From: Collinsella sp. AM17-1
GTDB taxonomy: Bacteria > Actinomycetota > Coriobacteriia > Coriobacteriales > Coriobacteriaceae
DNA length: 64,000 nucleotides
Assembly (NCBI RefSeq): GCF_003470665.1
Contig: NZ_QRJZ01000002.1
Location: 114,901-178,900, forward strand
Reading direction: 5' to 3'
Both the position numbers and the translations under genes were made by a program. This document shows, piece after piece, positions 9,142 to 18,186 of the stretch (within the stretch, counting starts at the first letter, position 1; every line of letters begins with the position of its first letter). The notes beneath the pieces were generated by a model that saw nothing but the letters and a program-made list of their open reading frames with translations, was not told the origin of the DNA and did no database searches.

Positions 9142-10633
9142 GGCGAAGCCCATCATGATCCAGGGCACCATGTCGAACGCGGGGAAGAGCCTGCTTGCGG
9201 CGGGGCTGTGCCGTGTGCTTTCGCAGGACGGCCTGCGCGTGACTCCCTTCAAGAGCCAGAACATGGCGCTCAACAGCGGTGTCACGGCCGACGGGCTCGA
9301 GATGGGGCGCGCCCAGATCATGCAGGCCGAGGCGTGCGGCATCGCGCCCGACGTGCGCATGAACCCCATCCTTCTCAAGCCCGAAAGCGACCACCGAAGC
9401 CAGCTCATCGTGGCCGGCAAGGCGAAGGGAGCCTTCGCTGCGAGGGACTACTTCGCGCGAAAGAAAGCGCTCATGCCGCAGATTTTGGAGGCGTTCGATT
9501 CTCTCGCGGAGGAAAACGACGTCATCGTCATCGAGGGCGCCGGCAGCCCCGCCGAAATCAACCTTTCCGAAAACGACATCGTCAACATGGGGCTCGCGCG
9601 CGCCGTGTCCTCCCCCGTGCTGCTCGTGGGCGACATCGACCCAGGCGGGGTGTTTGCCCAGCTCTACGGTACGGTCGCGCTCTTTGCGCCCGAGGATCGC
9701 GCGCTTTTGCGGGGGCTTGTGGTGAACAAGTTCCGCGGCGATGTGGAAATCCTGCGCCCGGGTTTGGCCCCGCTCGAGAAGATGTGCGGGGTTCCCGTCG
9801 TGGGGGTCGTGCCGTATCTTACGCTCGACCTGGACGACGAGGACTCGCTCGCGCCGCGCCTATCTGCCCGCGAGGCGCGCGGCGTCATCGATGTCGCCGT
9901 CGTGCGCCTTCCGCATCTGTCGAACTTCACCGACTTCGACCCGCTTTCGCGCGTGCCCGGCATGGGCGTGCGCTACGTTTCCTCGACGACCGATCTGGGC
10001 CGACCCGACCTGGTGGTGCTTCCCGGCTCGAAGACCACGCTCGACGACGCGCGCTGGCTTGCGGCTAGCGGCATCGGAGCCTGTGTACGCGCGCTTTCGG
10101 GCGCGGGCACACCGGTGCTCGGCATATGCGGAGGCTACCAGCTTTTGGGAGACGAGCTTTCCGACCCGCACGGCAGGGAAGGCGCTGGCACCGCGCGCGG
10201 GCTCGGGCTCATCCCTGCAAGTACAGTGTTCAAGGAGGAGAAGCGCCTCGCCCAGTCGGAGCTGCGCATCACGGGCGCCCAAGGCGCGTTCTCGGTGTGG
10301 AACGGCATGACGGCGCGCGGGTACGAGATTCACGACGGCGAAACGACCGTCTCCTGCGCCCCTGCAGGCACGATTGGCGGCAAACCAGAAGGCGCGGCCT
10401 GCGGAAACGTGTTCGGAACCTATCTCCACGGCCTGTTCGACGAACCGGGGTTGGCGCTCGCCCTCGCGCGCTCGCTCGCGCGCATGCGCGGCCTGCCCGA
10501 GAGCGTCGTGGGTGCTGCGGGCGCAGCGTCCGCAGCCGATCACCGTGCGCGCGAGTTCGACCGCCTGGCCGACGTCGTGCGCGGGGCGCTCGACATGGAG
10601 TATGTCTACCGCATTATCGAGGAGGGTGTATGA
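9134..10633 (+). CDS. cbiP: Cobyric acid synthase (glutamine-hydrolysing)
   Basis: CbiP amidates side chains b, d, e and g to give adenosylcobyric acid. The frame is open further upstream, but I choose GTG 9134: AAGGAGG lies at 9118-9124 with ideal spacing, and translation then opens MGRAKPIMIQGTMSNAGKS, the family start. That gives 499 residues. The N-terminal P-loop domain includes PFKSQNMALNSGVT and MNPILLKPESDHRSQ. The glutaminase domain has VLGICGGYQLLG with the nucleophile Cys near residue 332 and a late HGLFDE. The start overlaps the cobD stop by eight bases. Confidence 0.96.
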   Translation: MGRAKPIMIQGTMSNAGKSLLAAGLCRVLSQDGLRVTPFKSQNMALNSGVTADGLEMGRAQIMQAEACGIAPDVRMNPILLKPESDHRSQLIVAGKAKGAFAARDYFARKKALMPQILEAFDSLAEENDVIVIEGAGSPAEINLSENDIVNMGLARAVSSPVLLVGDIDPGGVFAQLYGTVALFAPEDRALLRGLVVNKFRGDVEILRPGLAPLEKMCGVPVVGVVPYLTLDLDDEDSLAPRLSAREARGVIDVAVVRLPHLSNFTDFDPLSRVPGMGVRYVSSTTDLGRPDLVVLPGSKTTLDDARWLAASGIGACVRALSGAGTPVLGICGGYQLLGDELSDPHGREGAGTARGLGLIPASTVFKEEKRLAQSELRITGAQGAFSVWNGMTARGYEIHDGETTVSCAPAGTIGGKPEGAACGNVFGTYLHGLFDEPGLALALARSLARMRGLPESVVGAAGAASAADHRAREFDRLADVVRGALDMEYVYRIIEEGV

Positions 10634-11145
10634 TCCACGTGTATCATGGCGACGGCAAAGGCAAGACCACGGCGGCGATGGGCCTCGCCCTTCGCATGCT
10701 CGCCGCAGGCCGCCGCGTCGTCGTCGTGCAGTTCCTGAAAGACGGCGAAAGCGGGGAGGCGCGCCTGCTCGCCGAGCATTTCGGCGTGCCCGTGTTCGCG
10801 GGGAAGGTGTCGGACAAGTTTACCTGGTCGATGACGTCGGAAGAACTTGCCGCGACGTGCGAGCTGCACGATGGGAACCTCGCTTCCGCGCTCGCCGAGT
10901 TCGAGGGCGCTCAGGAGGGGCTGCTCGTGCTCGACGAGGCGCTCGACGCGCTTTCGAAGGGGCTTGTCGACGAGGCGCTCATGGACCGCGCGCTCGATAT
11001 GTCCGCGCGCGGCGTCGAAGTAGCGCTCACCGGGCGCGCGCCTTCCCGCAAGATCGTGGAGAAGGCCGACTACATAACCGAGATGCGGTGCGAGAAACAC
11101 CCCTACTCTCAGGGGATATGTGCAAGGGAAGGAGTGGAGTACTAG
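10630..11145 (+). CDS. cobO: Cob(I)yrinic acid a,c-diamide adenosyltransferase (BtuR/CobO/CobA type)
   Basis: This ATP-dependent enzyme adds the 5'-deoxyadenosyl ligand to the corrinoid cobalt. The ATG at 10630 overlaps the cbiP stop as ATGA. The 171-residue protein shows the P-loop HGDGKGKTTAAMGLALR (residues 6-22), the motif VVVVQFLKDGESGE, the acidic LLVLDEALDAL and the end motif VALTGRAPSRKIVEKADYIT. It is the P-loop BtuR family, not the PduO or EutT families. The last residues EKHPYSQGICAREGVEY are typical of Firmicute/Actinobacterial members. Confidence 0.95.
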   Translation: MIHVYHGDGKGKTTAAMGLALRMLAAGRRVVVVQFLKDGESGEARLLAEHFGVPVFAGKVSDKFTWSMTSEELAATCELHDGNLASALAEFEGAQEGLLVLDEALDALSKGLVDEALMDRALDMSARGVEVALTGRAPSRKIVEKADYITEMRCEKHPYSQGICAREGVEY

Positions 11146-11787
11146 ATGGATTCCAAGGAGATGGCGCCCGGCGACATCGAGCGGCGCAGCTTCGAGATCA
11201 TCACCGAAGAGCTCGGCGGCCGCACGTTCCCGCCGCTTGAAGAGCCCGTCGTGAAGCGCGTCATCCACACCACTGCCGACTTCTCGTACGCCGATTCCCT
11301 CGTGTTCACCCATGACGCCGCGCACTGTGCGCTCGACGTACTGCGCGCAGGGGCCACGGTGCTCACCGACACGAACATGGCGCTTGCAGGCATAAGCAAG
11401 CCCGCGCTCGCGAAGCTCGGCTGCAAGGCCGTATGCTACATGGCCGACCCTGATGTCGCCGCTGCTGCGCGTGTCGCGGGCACGACTCGCGCCGTTGCGA
11501 GCATGGACAAAGCTTGCGGCATCGAGGGTCCGCTCATCGTGGTCGTCGGCAACGCTCCCACAGCACTTCTGCGCCTCGCCGAGCTCATGGACGCGGGGAA
11601 GATCGCACCCGCGCTCGTCGTTGGGGTGCCGGTCGGGTTTGTGAGCGTGGTCGAGGCGAAAGAGGAGCTACTCGCGCGACGCGTGCCGGCCATCGTCGCG
11701 AGGGGTCGCAAGGGCGGTTCGACCGTGGCGGCCGCCATTATGAACGCGCTGCTCTACCAGATCACGCGCCCAGGCGGCCCGAAGTGA
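11146..11787 (+). CDS. cbiC: Cobalt-precorrin-8 methylmutase
   Basis: CbiC moves the methyl group from C11 to C12 to form cobyrinic acid. The gene starts directly after the previous stop codon. The 213-residue protein has IERRSFEIITEE and the catalytic histidine H41 in KRVIHTTADFSY. LTDTNMALAGI and VVGNAPTALLRL follow in the usual order. The late motif ARGRKGGSTVAAAIMNALL is also conserved. GAAGGA at 11128-11133 can serve as ribosome binding site. Confidence 0.96.
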   Translation: MDSKEMAPGDIERRSFEIITEELGGRTFPPLEEPVVKRVIHTTADFSYADSLVFTHDAAHCALDVLRAGATVLTDTNMALAGISKPALAKLGCKAVCYMADPDVAAAARVAGTTRAVASMDKACGIEGPLIVVVGNAPTALLRLAELMDAGKIAPALVVGVPVGFVSVVEAKEELLARRVPAIVARGRKGGSTVAAAIMNALLYQITRPGGPK

Positions 11788-12557
11788 CGGCGCCCGCATC
11801 CGCGCCGGCGCTGCGCATCTTCGCCGGCACCACCGAGGGCCGCCTTCTGTGCGAATGGGCGAGCGAGGCGGGCATCCCCGCCCGTGCCTACGCGGCAACC
11901 GAGTACGGAGGCGAGCTTTTGGGCGAGCTTCCGGGCATCGAGGTGCATGCGGGCAGGCTCGACGATGCCGACATGGAGCGCGAGCTTTCCGGCGCGCGCA
12001 TCGTCGTCGACGCCACGCACCCCTTCGCTACGCTCGCAAGCGGCAACATCCGAGCCGCTTCGCTCACCGTGGGTGCACGATGCCTGCGCCTTGCGCGCCC
12101 GGTCGAGGCGCTGCCCAAAGGCGTCGTGCCGGTCGCGTCGATCGCCTGCGCGGCGCGCTTTCTCTCCGAGAACCCGGGTCGCGCGCTTCTCACGACGGGG
12201 AGCAAGGAGCTTGCTCCCTACACGCGCGTCGCCGATTTCGCGGAGCGCTTCTTCGTGCGTGTGCTCCCGCTGCCCGGTGCTATAACGAAGTGCATCGACG
12301 CGGGGTTTTCGCCGTCGCACGTCATCGGCATGCAGGGGCCCTTCACCCGCGAGCTCAACGAGGCGATGCTTCGGCAGGTGGGCGCCCAGTGGCTTGTGAC
12401 CAAGGACTCGGGAACCGTAGGCGGCACGGCCGAGAAGCTCGCCGCCGCGCGCGACGTGGGAGCGCGCTGCATCGTGGTCACCCGTCCCGCCGAGGGAAGC
12501 GGGGCCCTTTCGCTTCGGGAAGTGGAAGACGCGCTCTTACGTGAGTTCGCGCGCTAG
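11784..12557 (+). CDS. cbiJ: Cobalt-precorrin-6A reductase
   Basis: CbiJ reduces cobalt-precorrin-6A with NAD(P)H. I use GTG 11784, which overlaps the cbiC stop; the frame is open further upstream but only as an antiparallel artefact of cbiC. The 257-residue protein begins with the nucleotide-binding motif IFAGTTEGRLLCEWA. It continues with VDATHPFATLASGNI, LLTTGSKEL, GMQGPFTRELNEAML and LVTKDSGTVGGTAEKL. All are family motifs in the right order. It is the last gene of the cob unit; no T-rich terminator hairpin is obvious in the following 130 bases. Confidence 0.95.
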   Translation: MTAPASAPALRIFAGTTEGRLLCEWASEAGIPARAYAATEYGGELLGELPGIEVHAGRLDDADMERELSGARIVVDATHPFATLASGNIRAASLTVGARCLRLARPVEALPKGVVPVASIACAARFLSENPGRALLTTGSKELAPYTRVADFAERFFVRVLPLPGAITKCIDAGFSPSHVIGMQGPFTRELNEAMLRQVGAQWLVTKDSGTVGGTAEKLAAARDVGARCIVVTRPAEGSGALSLREVEDALLREFAR

Positions 12558-12688
12558 GCGCTCACCGCCCCTGCGCGCCCTTCCGCCCGCGAGGAGGATC
12601 GCCTCGAGCAAGCTTGACCCTTACAAGCCCGTCATCCGCCAATAGCTAGAGGACGACGCCCGGAACTGGCGCAAGCGGCCCTTCAATA

Positions 12689-12755
12689 AGTTTCGGTGAA
12701 ATAGTGTCTGTTTTTGCTGCTAGAAAGCATATTCGGTTCCTAATTCACCGCAACT
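12689..12755. repeat. 67-bp palindromic element, copy A
   Basis: This intergenic palindrome starts AGTTTCGGTGAAATAG and ends AATTCACCGCAACT, so its arms pair imperfectly over about 20 bases. It has exactly the same length as the element at 28,887-28,953 and as the element interrupted by the insertion sequence at 29,229-30,597. Internal bases also align with copy B read in reverse. It sits between the convergent ends of cbiJ and the ABC permease gene, where it could also act as an RNA hairpin. Confidence 0.75.
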
Positions 12756-12768
12756 TTTTGGTGGTGGC

Positions 12769-13983
12769 TTACTGGTAGCGAAGGCACTCCACCGGGTTGA
12801 GCTTTGCCGCGCGGCGAGCGGGGTAGAAGCCAAAGATTACGCCGATGCCGACGGAGACGGCGAAGGCCAGCAGCACCGTGGCGATTGAGAAACTCGGTGT
12901 GATTTGCCCACTGGCACCGAGCTCGCCAAGAATCCCGGATCCGGAGGCAAACATCGCGAGGCCCCAGGCCAGCAGATAGCCAATCAGGACACCCAACAGT
13001 CCGCCGGTGACGCACAGCGCCGAGGATTCGGCCAAAAACTGCGCGGTGATATCGCGACGACTTGCGCCCAGAGCGCGGCGGATTCCGATCTCGCGAATGC
13101 GCTCCGTTACGTTGGTAAGCATCATATTCATAATGCCGATACCGCCGACAAGCAGCGAGATGCTGGCGACAGCACCCATGATGAGCGAGAACGCGCTCAT
13201 AAAGGAGTTGAGTGCATCGATGGCGCTTTTCATGGATGTCGCCGATACACTGTCGTACTCATCCTCCTCCTCGATGCCCTTCATCGCGCGCACCTTGGAC
13301 TCGATGGTCTTACAAAGCTCATCCATGTCCGTGCCCTCGGCGGCAAGTGCCGTCACGCTGGGGAATGAAGGATTCTCGTCGCCAAACAGCCCGGCGATGG
13401 TTTCGCGTGGCATATACAGCGTGAGCGAGCCCATGGAGTCGCTGCCGCCATCAATCACGCCTACAATCTGCACCTCGCCGTTGGACACCTTGATGGTTTT
13501 CCCCAGCGCATCCTGTTCGTTGCCGTAAAGCTGATCGGCACCGCCGCGGCTGATGAGCGCCACGCGCGAGCCTGCCTTTGACTCGACATCGGTGTAGGTG
13601 CGCCCCGCAACGAGCTTACTGGCACCCACGGCGTCGAGCATGTCGCTATCGACACCCTGTGCCATGACGGTATAGCTTTTATCGCCGGTCTTGTACTCGG
13701 TATACGCGCTGTCGACAATGCCGATCTGCTCTATCTGCGGCACCAGTTTTTGAAGCTTCTCGATGTCCGACTCGGTGAGTTCTTGCGACGAATAGATTTG
13801 CACCATGCGCGCCGCATTGAGGCCCAGACTGTTGACCAGGCTGTTTTGGATGCCGCCGATGAGCGAAGTCATGGCGATAACCGAGGCGATGCCGATGACA
13901 ATGCCCAGGATGGTGAGCAGGCTGCGCCCCTTGTTGGCCTCGAGCGAGTGAAGGGCTTCCTGGATGAGATCGCGGGCGCTCAT
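12769..13983 (-). CDS. MacB/FtsX-type ABC transporter permease
   Basis: This is the membrane subunit of a MacB-like exporter whose ATPase and adaptor are encoded just upstream on the same strand. The 404-residue protein opens with a cytoplasmic helix and a transmembrane segment near residues 20-45 (LLTILGIVIGIASVIAMTSL). A periplasmic-core-like extracellular domain follows (about 50-270). The C-terminal FtsX domain contains three hydrophobic helices and the conserved stretch TERIREIGIRRALGASRRDI. The start overlaps the ATPase stop by four bases (ATGA). The substrate cannot be predicted; peptides, macrolides and lipids are all known for the family. Confidence 0.9.
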   Translation of the reverse strand: MSARDLIQEALHSLEANKGRSLLTILGIVIGIASVIAMTSLIGGIQNSLVNSLGLNAARMVQIYSSQELTESDIEKLQKLVPQIEQIGIVDSAYTEYKTGDKSYTVMAQGVDSDMLDAVGASKLVAGRTYTDVESKAGSRVALISRGGADQLYGNEQDALGKTIKVSNGEVQIVGVIDGGSDSMGSLTLYMPRETIAGLFGDENPSFPSVTALAAEGTDMDELCKTIESKVRAMKGIEEEDEYDSVSATSMKSAIDALNSFMSAFSLIMGAVASISLLVGGIGIMNMMLTNVTERIREIGIRRALGASRRDITAQFLAESSALCVTGGLLGVLIGYLLAWGLAMFASGSGILGELGASGQITPSFSIATVLLAFAVSVGIGVIFGFYPARRAAKLNPVECLRYQ

Positions 13984-14753
13984 GCCACCACTCCTTTCGG
14001 CGGGTTGGCGGAGGCGGAAATCATGGGCAGGCTATCTACGGCGCTGCGCAGGGTCCGCGGTGCATGTGGAATATACGCGCCGTCGTGAATGCGACCGTCG
14101 CGGATGGTCACGGCGCGGTCGGCCTCGGCGGCGATGCCGGGGTCGTGTGTGATAAGAACGATGGTTTTGCCGCGCTTCTGGAGCTTATGGAAGGTCTCCA
14201 TCACAAGCGCTCCGGTAGCGGAGTCCAGGTTTCCCGTCGGCTCGTCGGCCAGAATGATGGGCGGGTCATTGACGAGGGCGCGCGCGATTGCGACGCGCTG
14301 CATCTGTCCGCCCGAGAGCTCTGATATGCGGTGGTCCCAGTGGTCGACCGGCAGCGTGACGGCCTGTAGCGCGTGCACGGCGCGCATTTCGCGCTGGCTA
14401 CGGGGCACATTGGTGTAGGCCAGCGGCAGCATGACGTTTTCGATAACCGACAGGCGCGGCAGCAGGTTGAAGCTCTGAAAGACAAAGCCAATGCTCAGGG
14501 CGCGAACTTCGGTGAGCTCGTCATCATCGAGCTCGGCCACGTTGAGCCCTTGCAGGTAGTAGTCGCCCGCCGTCGGCTTATCCAGGCAGCCCAGGATGTT
14601 CATGAGCGTCGACTTGCCCGATCCCGAGGGGCCGGTGATGGCAACGAACTCACCGGGATCTACTGCCAGGCTCACGTTATGCAGGATGTGGGCGCAACCG
14701 GCCTCGCTCTCAAAGATGCGGTGCACGTTGCGGATGTCGATGACGGGACGCAT
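13980..14753 (-). CDS. MacB-type ABC transporter ATP-binding protein
   Basis: This ATPase drives the adjacent permease. It has a Walker [10 protein letters not shown] (about residues 39-47), the signature [15 protein letters not shown], and a Walker B followed by the D-loop [14 protein letters not shown]-loop histidine lies in VLITHDPG. Length (257 residues) is slightly above the LolD/MacB norm owing to a 25-residue C-terminal extension. The start codon shares one base with the adaptor stop codon, so the three genes form one transcription unit. Confidence 0.95.
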   Translation of the reverse strand: MRPVIDIRNVHRIFESEAGCAHILHNVSLAVDPGEFVAITGPSGSGKSTLMNILGCLDKPTAGDYYLQGLNVAELDDDELTEVRALSIGFVFQSFNLLPRLSVIENVMLPLAYTNVPRSQREMRAVHALQAVTLPVDHWDHRISELSGGQMQRVAIARALVNDPPIILADEPTGNLDSATGALVMETFHKLQKRGKTIVLITHDPGIAAEADRAVTIRDGRIHDGAYIPHAPRTLRSAVDSLPMISASANPPKGVVA

Positions 14754-16180
14754 TACTTGCCCTCGTCGGCAGACATGCTGCCCGAATCCGCGCTGTTGCC
14801 GCCGTCAGCCGTTACTTCCGCTCCGGTGTCCATGACGAGGGTGTCGCCATCGCGCAGCTTGGTAACCGGCACGTTGGGGTTGATTTCGTTGCCCTGGTCG
14901 TCGCGCTTGACCTGCGTCTTACCGACTACAGCCTCGTTGTCGTTTTGCGTCACGACGGTCACCTTCACGCGATGGGTTTGCTTGCCCTCGTCATCGGTTG
15001 CCACGTTGACGTAATAGTGTTCGCCGTCTTCGGTCATGAGCGCCATCGTCGGCACCATAACCACGTCGTCGAGCTTCTCGGTCACTACCGAGACCTCGGC
15101 AGTCATACCCGGCTTAAGGCGACTGTCGGGTGCTTCGATGAGGATGTCGACGTTAAAGGTCACGCTGCCGCCGCTACCGGAGCCGGAGTCAGAGTTTGCC
15201 ACCGAGGCGATAGCCGTGACGGTGCCCTGACTCACGATATCGGGAAACGCGGGATAGGTCACGTTGGCGCTTTGGCCCACGGCAATTTTGGCGATATCCT
15301 TTTCGCCCACCTGAACCGTCACCTTCATCTTGGACAGGTCGGCGATTTGCATGCACTGCTTGCCGCCGCTCGTGTCGCCTTCGCCCATGATCGTGCCTCC
15401 GGTCACCGTGGCACCGACTTTGGCGTTGAGCTCGACGATGTTGCCCGAACTGGGGGCCTTTACGGTGCGCTCGGCCGCCTTTGCAGTTGCCTGCTCCAGC
15501 GTTGCCTGGGCCGAGGCGAGGTTGCGCTGGGCGGTCGAGACGGCATTTGCGTTGGCGTTTGCGTCCGATGGGCCGGTCGATCCGTCACTGTCCGTTGTCG
15601 GTGCGGCCTGTGCGGCCGCGAGTGCCACCTTTGCATTGTTCAGGTCTTCCTGGGCGGCCGCGACCGCGCGCTGCGCCTCGGAAACAGCGCTATCGAGCGC
15701 GTCGTTCTTAATGGTCATGAGCACGTCGCCCTCGTTGACGCTCTGTCCGGCCTGCACGTTGATCTTTTCAACCGTACCGTCGACAGAAGGGGAGACGACC
15801 GATGCCGAGATGGGCTTAAGCTGCCCCTTGGCTTCGACTGTGGTGGTAAACGTGCCTTCGGTGACCATGTCGGTCACCGGTCCGTTGGTGCCTGCGGGTT
15901 GCGCGTTGATGACCAGCGTTGCGATGATGACAATGAGCGCGATGGCAACAACGACGCCGGCGGTAATACCGCGTCGAATCAGCTTTTTGCGTCGACGTTC
16001 GGCACGCTTTGCCTTGAGCTTGGCATACGCCTCTTCATCGGAAATCTCGGCCGTATCGTTCGTGCGTCCGCTCTCCTCGTCGGCATGTACGTCTGTGATC
16101 AGAGGAAGCGTTTCGGTGGCACCTTCGGGCGTGCGCTCGGTATCATTTGGGCCCGGGGTGATCCTGGGGACATTCGGCAT
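14753..16180 (-). CDS. Membrane-anchored efflux adaptor (HlyD/MacA family)
   Basis: This protein is the extracytoplasmic partner of the MacB-type exporter. I start it at the ATG at 16180, preceded by AAAGGAGA, instead of the longer frame to 16243. The 475-residue product has a charged cytoplasmic stretch, a membrane anchor near residues 76-98 (VVVAIALIVIIATLVI), then a lipoyl/barrel-sandwich half (VEKINVQAGQSVNEGDVLM). An Ala-rich helical hairpin region follows (AQRAVAAAQEDLNNAKVAL to ATLEQATAKAAE), and then beta-barrel segments. The end is Ser/Asp-rich. In a Gram-positive cell it would act at the outer face of the membrane. Confidence 0.9.
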   Translation of the reverse strand: MPNVPRITPGPNDTERTPEGATETLPLITDVHADEESGRTNDTAEISDEEAYAKLKAKRAERRRKKLIRRGITAGVVVAIALIVIIATLVINAQPAGTNGPVTDMVTEGTFTTTVEAKGQLKPISASVVSPSVDGTVEKINVQAGQSVNEGDVLMTIKNDALDSAVSEAQRAVAAAQEDLNNAKVALAAAQAAPTTDSDGSTGPSDANANANAVSTAQRNLASAQATLEQATAKAAERTVKAPSSGNIVELNAKVGATVTGGTIMGEGDTSGGKQCMQIADLSKMKVTVQVGEKDIAKIAVGQSANVTYPAFPDIVSQGTVTAIASVANSDSGSGSGGSVTFNVDILIEAPDSRLKPGMTAEVSVVTEKLDDVVMVPTMALMTEDGEHYYVNVATDDEGKQTHRVKVTVVTQNDNEAVVGKTQVKRDDQGNEINPNVPVTKLRDGDTLVMDTGAEVTADGGNSADSGSMSADEGK

Positions 16181-16215
16181 AGCGTCTCCTTTATAGAAAG
16201 AACCTCGATAATTAT

Positions 16216-16243
16216 ATGCGCCCACCGGTTGGGGCGGGCGCAT
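16216..16243 (-). terminator. Hairpin between the L,D-transpeptidase and the exporter operon
   Basis: The arms ATGCGCCC and GGGCGCAT pair perfectly across a 12-base loop. It lies after the L,D-transpeptidase stop and before the exporter adaptor on the same strand. No strong T run follows, so it may be a weak terminator or a leader structure of the exporter mRNA. Confidence 0.4.
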
Positions 16244-16312
16244 AGGACGTTTTCTTTCGGAACTGTTAGATTGGTCGCAGCGGTTCCACGTTGTAGGAAT
16301 GCGCGCGTTGCA

Positions 16313-18037
16313 CTACGAGTGGACAACCACGCACAGGCCGACTTTGATGCAGTCGTGAAGTGCCTTGGCGTCGGCCAGGCGCAGGTTGATGCAACCGTGG
16401 CTGCCGCACCACTTGTACGACTCGGCATTATCGAAGCTCTTGTCGTTTTGCCAGGTGGCGTCGTGGAATCCGACCATATTGCCCTCGAACGGCATCCAGT
16501 AGCTTACCGGGCTCTCGTATTTGGGCTTGCCGGTCTCGGGGTCCTTGGCACCGATGAGTTTGCTGGCGCCATCGTTGCTGTTGATCTGCCATACGCCCTC
16601 GGGGGTGGCGTCTTCGCCCGGTTTGCCAGAAATAAAGTTGGCCTCCCACACGATGTTGCCGCTCTCGTCGTAGTAGCGCGCATGCTGCTCGGACAGGTCG
16701 ACGTCGATATAGGCCTTCCAGTCGGGCTCGCCCTTGGCGGTAAATGTGTCGGCCTTCTGGGAGTACTTGATCTCGATTTCGCCGGTCTGCTTGTTGTTGA
16801 TGGCGTCCTCGACCTGCTTGGCGAGCGAGCTGCTGTCGATGGACCAACCAAAGTCGCCGCCTTCGACGGCGCACTGCTTGCCATCGGCGCGCGTCCACCA
16901 GCGAGTGGAGCCCACGGTATTAAAGCCGTTGGCGAGCTCGGCTGCCCAGCTGCTGATCTGCGACGTATCGAGCGTGGGGTTGGCCGGATCGGCAAAGCTG
17001 ATCCACTGCAACACGGAGCTGCCATCAACCTTGCCGGCATCCTCGCCGTTGAGCTTGAGGGTCACGTTGACGCCCAAGAAGTTGTTGGCGGCATCGCATG
17101 CAGACTGAATCTGATCATCGGTCAGCGTTCCATTGAGCGGCTCATAGGCATCGTTGCCGAGCTTGGAAAGATCTACGGTCTCGGCCAGCGAGGCAAGCTC
17201 GAGCTCGGCATACTTAATGACATGCTCGCGGTTGAGTTTTTCGTTGGAGCGCGCCTTCTCGACGGTAAACTTGCCGGCCTGCTCGTCATAGGAGCTATTG
17301 GCCTCGAACGCGCCCGAACGCCCCTCGTTAAACTCGTCGATGGCGGCGCCCAGATCCTTCTCAAACTGCTTTTGGTCAAAGGTGTCGGAGAGCATGGACA
17401 GGTCGACGTCTTGATCAAGATCGACTTCGTTGGAGCTAGCGGTTGTTTTGGTCTTGCCGCTTAAGGATTCTACAAGGCGAACCGGCCATACAATGGCTTC
17501 GTTGCGGCTGATAATCTCTTTTGCGGCAGCTTCGCCGTCGACAATGGGCTCATCGGACTCGGGCTGATAGGTCCAGCTAAAGTCATCGCCTGTCACGGTG
17601 AGCTTATAGTGCTTCCAAGCCGAGTTGACCTTGGTGGCGGCAGACGAAGCGTTGGAGAACGAGACATCGACGCCGGCGATAGTGGTGTTGGGGTAGGCTA
17701 CCTGCGAAAACGCTACGACGCCTACGATATAGACAATGACGATAAGACCCAGAACGACAAAGAGCGTCGTCTTTTTGCCCGACTTATTGTTCTCGGCGGG
17801 TTTGCGTGCGGGGCCGCGATCGCCTCGAGCGTGCGTGGGGGGCTGCTTGGGCGCATTGCCGTTTGCCTGGCGCTGCTGACGTTGCTGGCGCTGCTGGTTC
17901 GGGCGTTGCGAAGCGTTTGCCGCACCACGCTGCTGACCGTGGCTCGGCGCGATAGGACGCGGCGACTGAACGCCGCCGGTGTGCCTGCTCGGCTGCTGCG
18001 GATCGGGAATCAGTTGAGTTCGATCGTTTTGCGACAT
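16313..18037 (-). CDS. L,D-transpeptidase (YkuD) with peptidoglycan-binding domains
   Basis: The enzyme cross-links peptidoglycan through 3-3 bonds or attaches proteins to it. I start at ATG 18037 (MSQNDRT), with AAGGA ten bases upstream; the ATG three codons earlier is too close to that site. The 574-residue protein has a Gln/Arg/Pro-rich cytoplasmic N-terminus of about 90 residues and one membrane segment (FVVLGLIVIVYIVGVVAF). VanW/PG-binding-4-like repeats (INTIAGVDV-like NTTIAGVDVSFS) come next. The YkuD domain is C-terminal, with catalytic SHGCINLRLADAKAL. Confidence 0.93.
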   Translation of the reverse strand: MSQNDRTQLIPDPQQPSRHTGGVQSPRPIAPSHGQQRGAANASQRPNQQRQQRQQRQANGNAPKQPPTHARGDRGPARKPAENNKSGKKTTLFVVLGLIVIVYIVGVVAFSQVAYPNTTIAGVDVSFSNASSAATKVNSAWKHYKLTVTGDDFSWTYQPESDEPIVDGEAAAKEIISRNEAIVWPVRLVESLSGKTKTTASSNEVDLDQDVDLSMLSDTFDQKQFEKDLGAAIDEFNEGRSGAFEANSSYDEQAGKFTVEKARSNEKLNREHVIKYAELELASLAETVDLSKLGNDAYEPLNGTLTDDQIQSACDAANNFLGVNVTLKLNGEDAGKVDGSSVLQWISFADPANPTLDTSQISSWAAELANGFNTVGSTRWWTRADGKQCAVEGGDFGWSIDSSSLAKQVEDAINNKQTGEIEIKYSQKADTFTAKGEPDWKAYIDVDLSEQHARYYDESGNIVWEANFISGKPGEDATPEGVWQINSNDGASKLIGAKDPETGKPKYESPVSYWMPFEGNMVGFHDATWQNDKSFDNAESYKWCGSHGCINLRLADAKALHDCIKVGLCVVVHS

Positions 18038-18146
18038 CGTGTGCATATCCTTCGAATTTCGCCTTGCGGCTCATCGTGTTTTTACTGGGCTTGCATTATA
18101 GCGATTACCTAGTTGTTTGTGGTATGGAAACGGTGGCATTCAAAAG

Positions 18147-18168
18147 AGGTGGGACATTTGTCCCACCT
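18147..18168 (-). terminator. Terminator of the serine dehydratase gene
   Basis: AGGTGGGAC and GTCCCACCT form a nine-base stem around a four-base loop; on the minus strand it is followed by TCTTTT. It lies 19 bases beyond the stop codon of the serine dehydratase gene. Confidence 0.75.
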
Positions 18169-18186
18169 TCGAGTCTTTCTTTGTCG

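Noticed and set aside
14945..17464. 839-codon open frame on the plus strand opposite the efflux adaptor and L,D-transpeptidase
   Set aside because: Antisense shadow; low-complexity His/Gly/Val-rich product, while the minus strand has clear adaptor and YkuD proteins.
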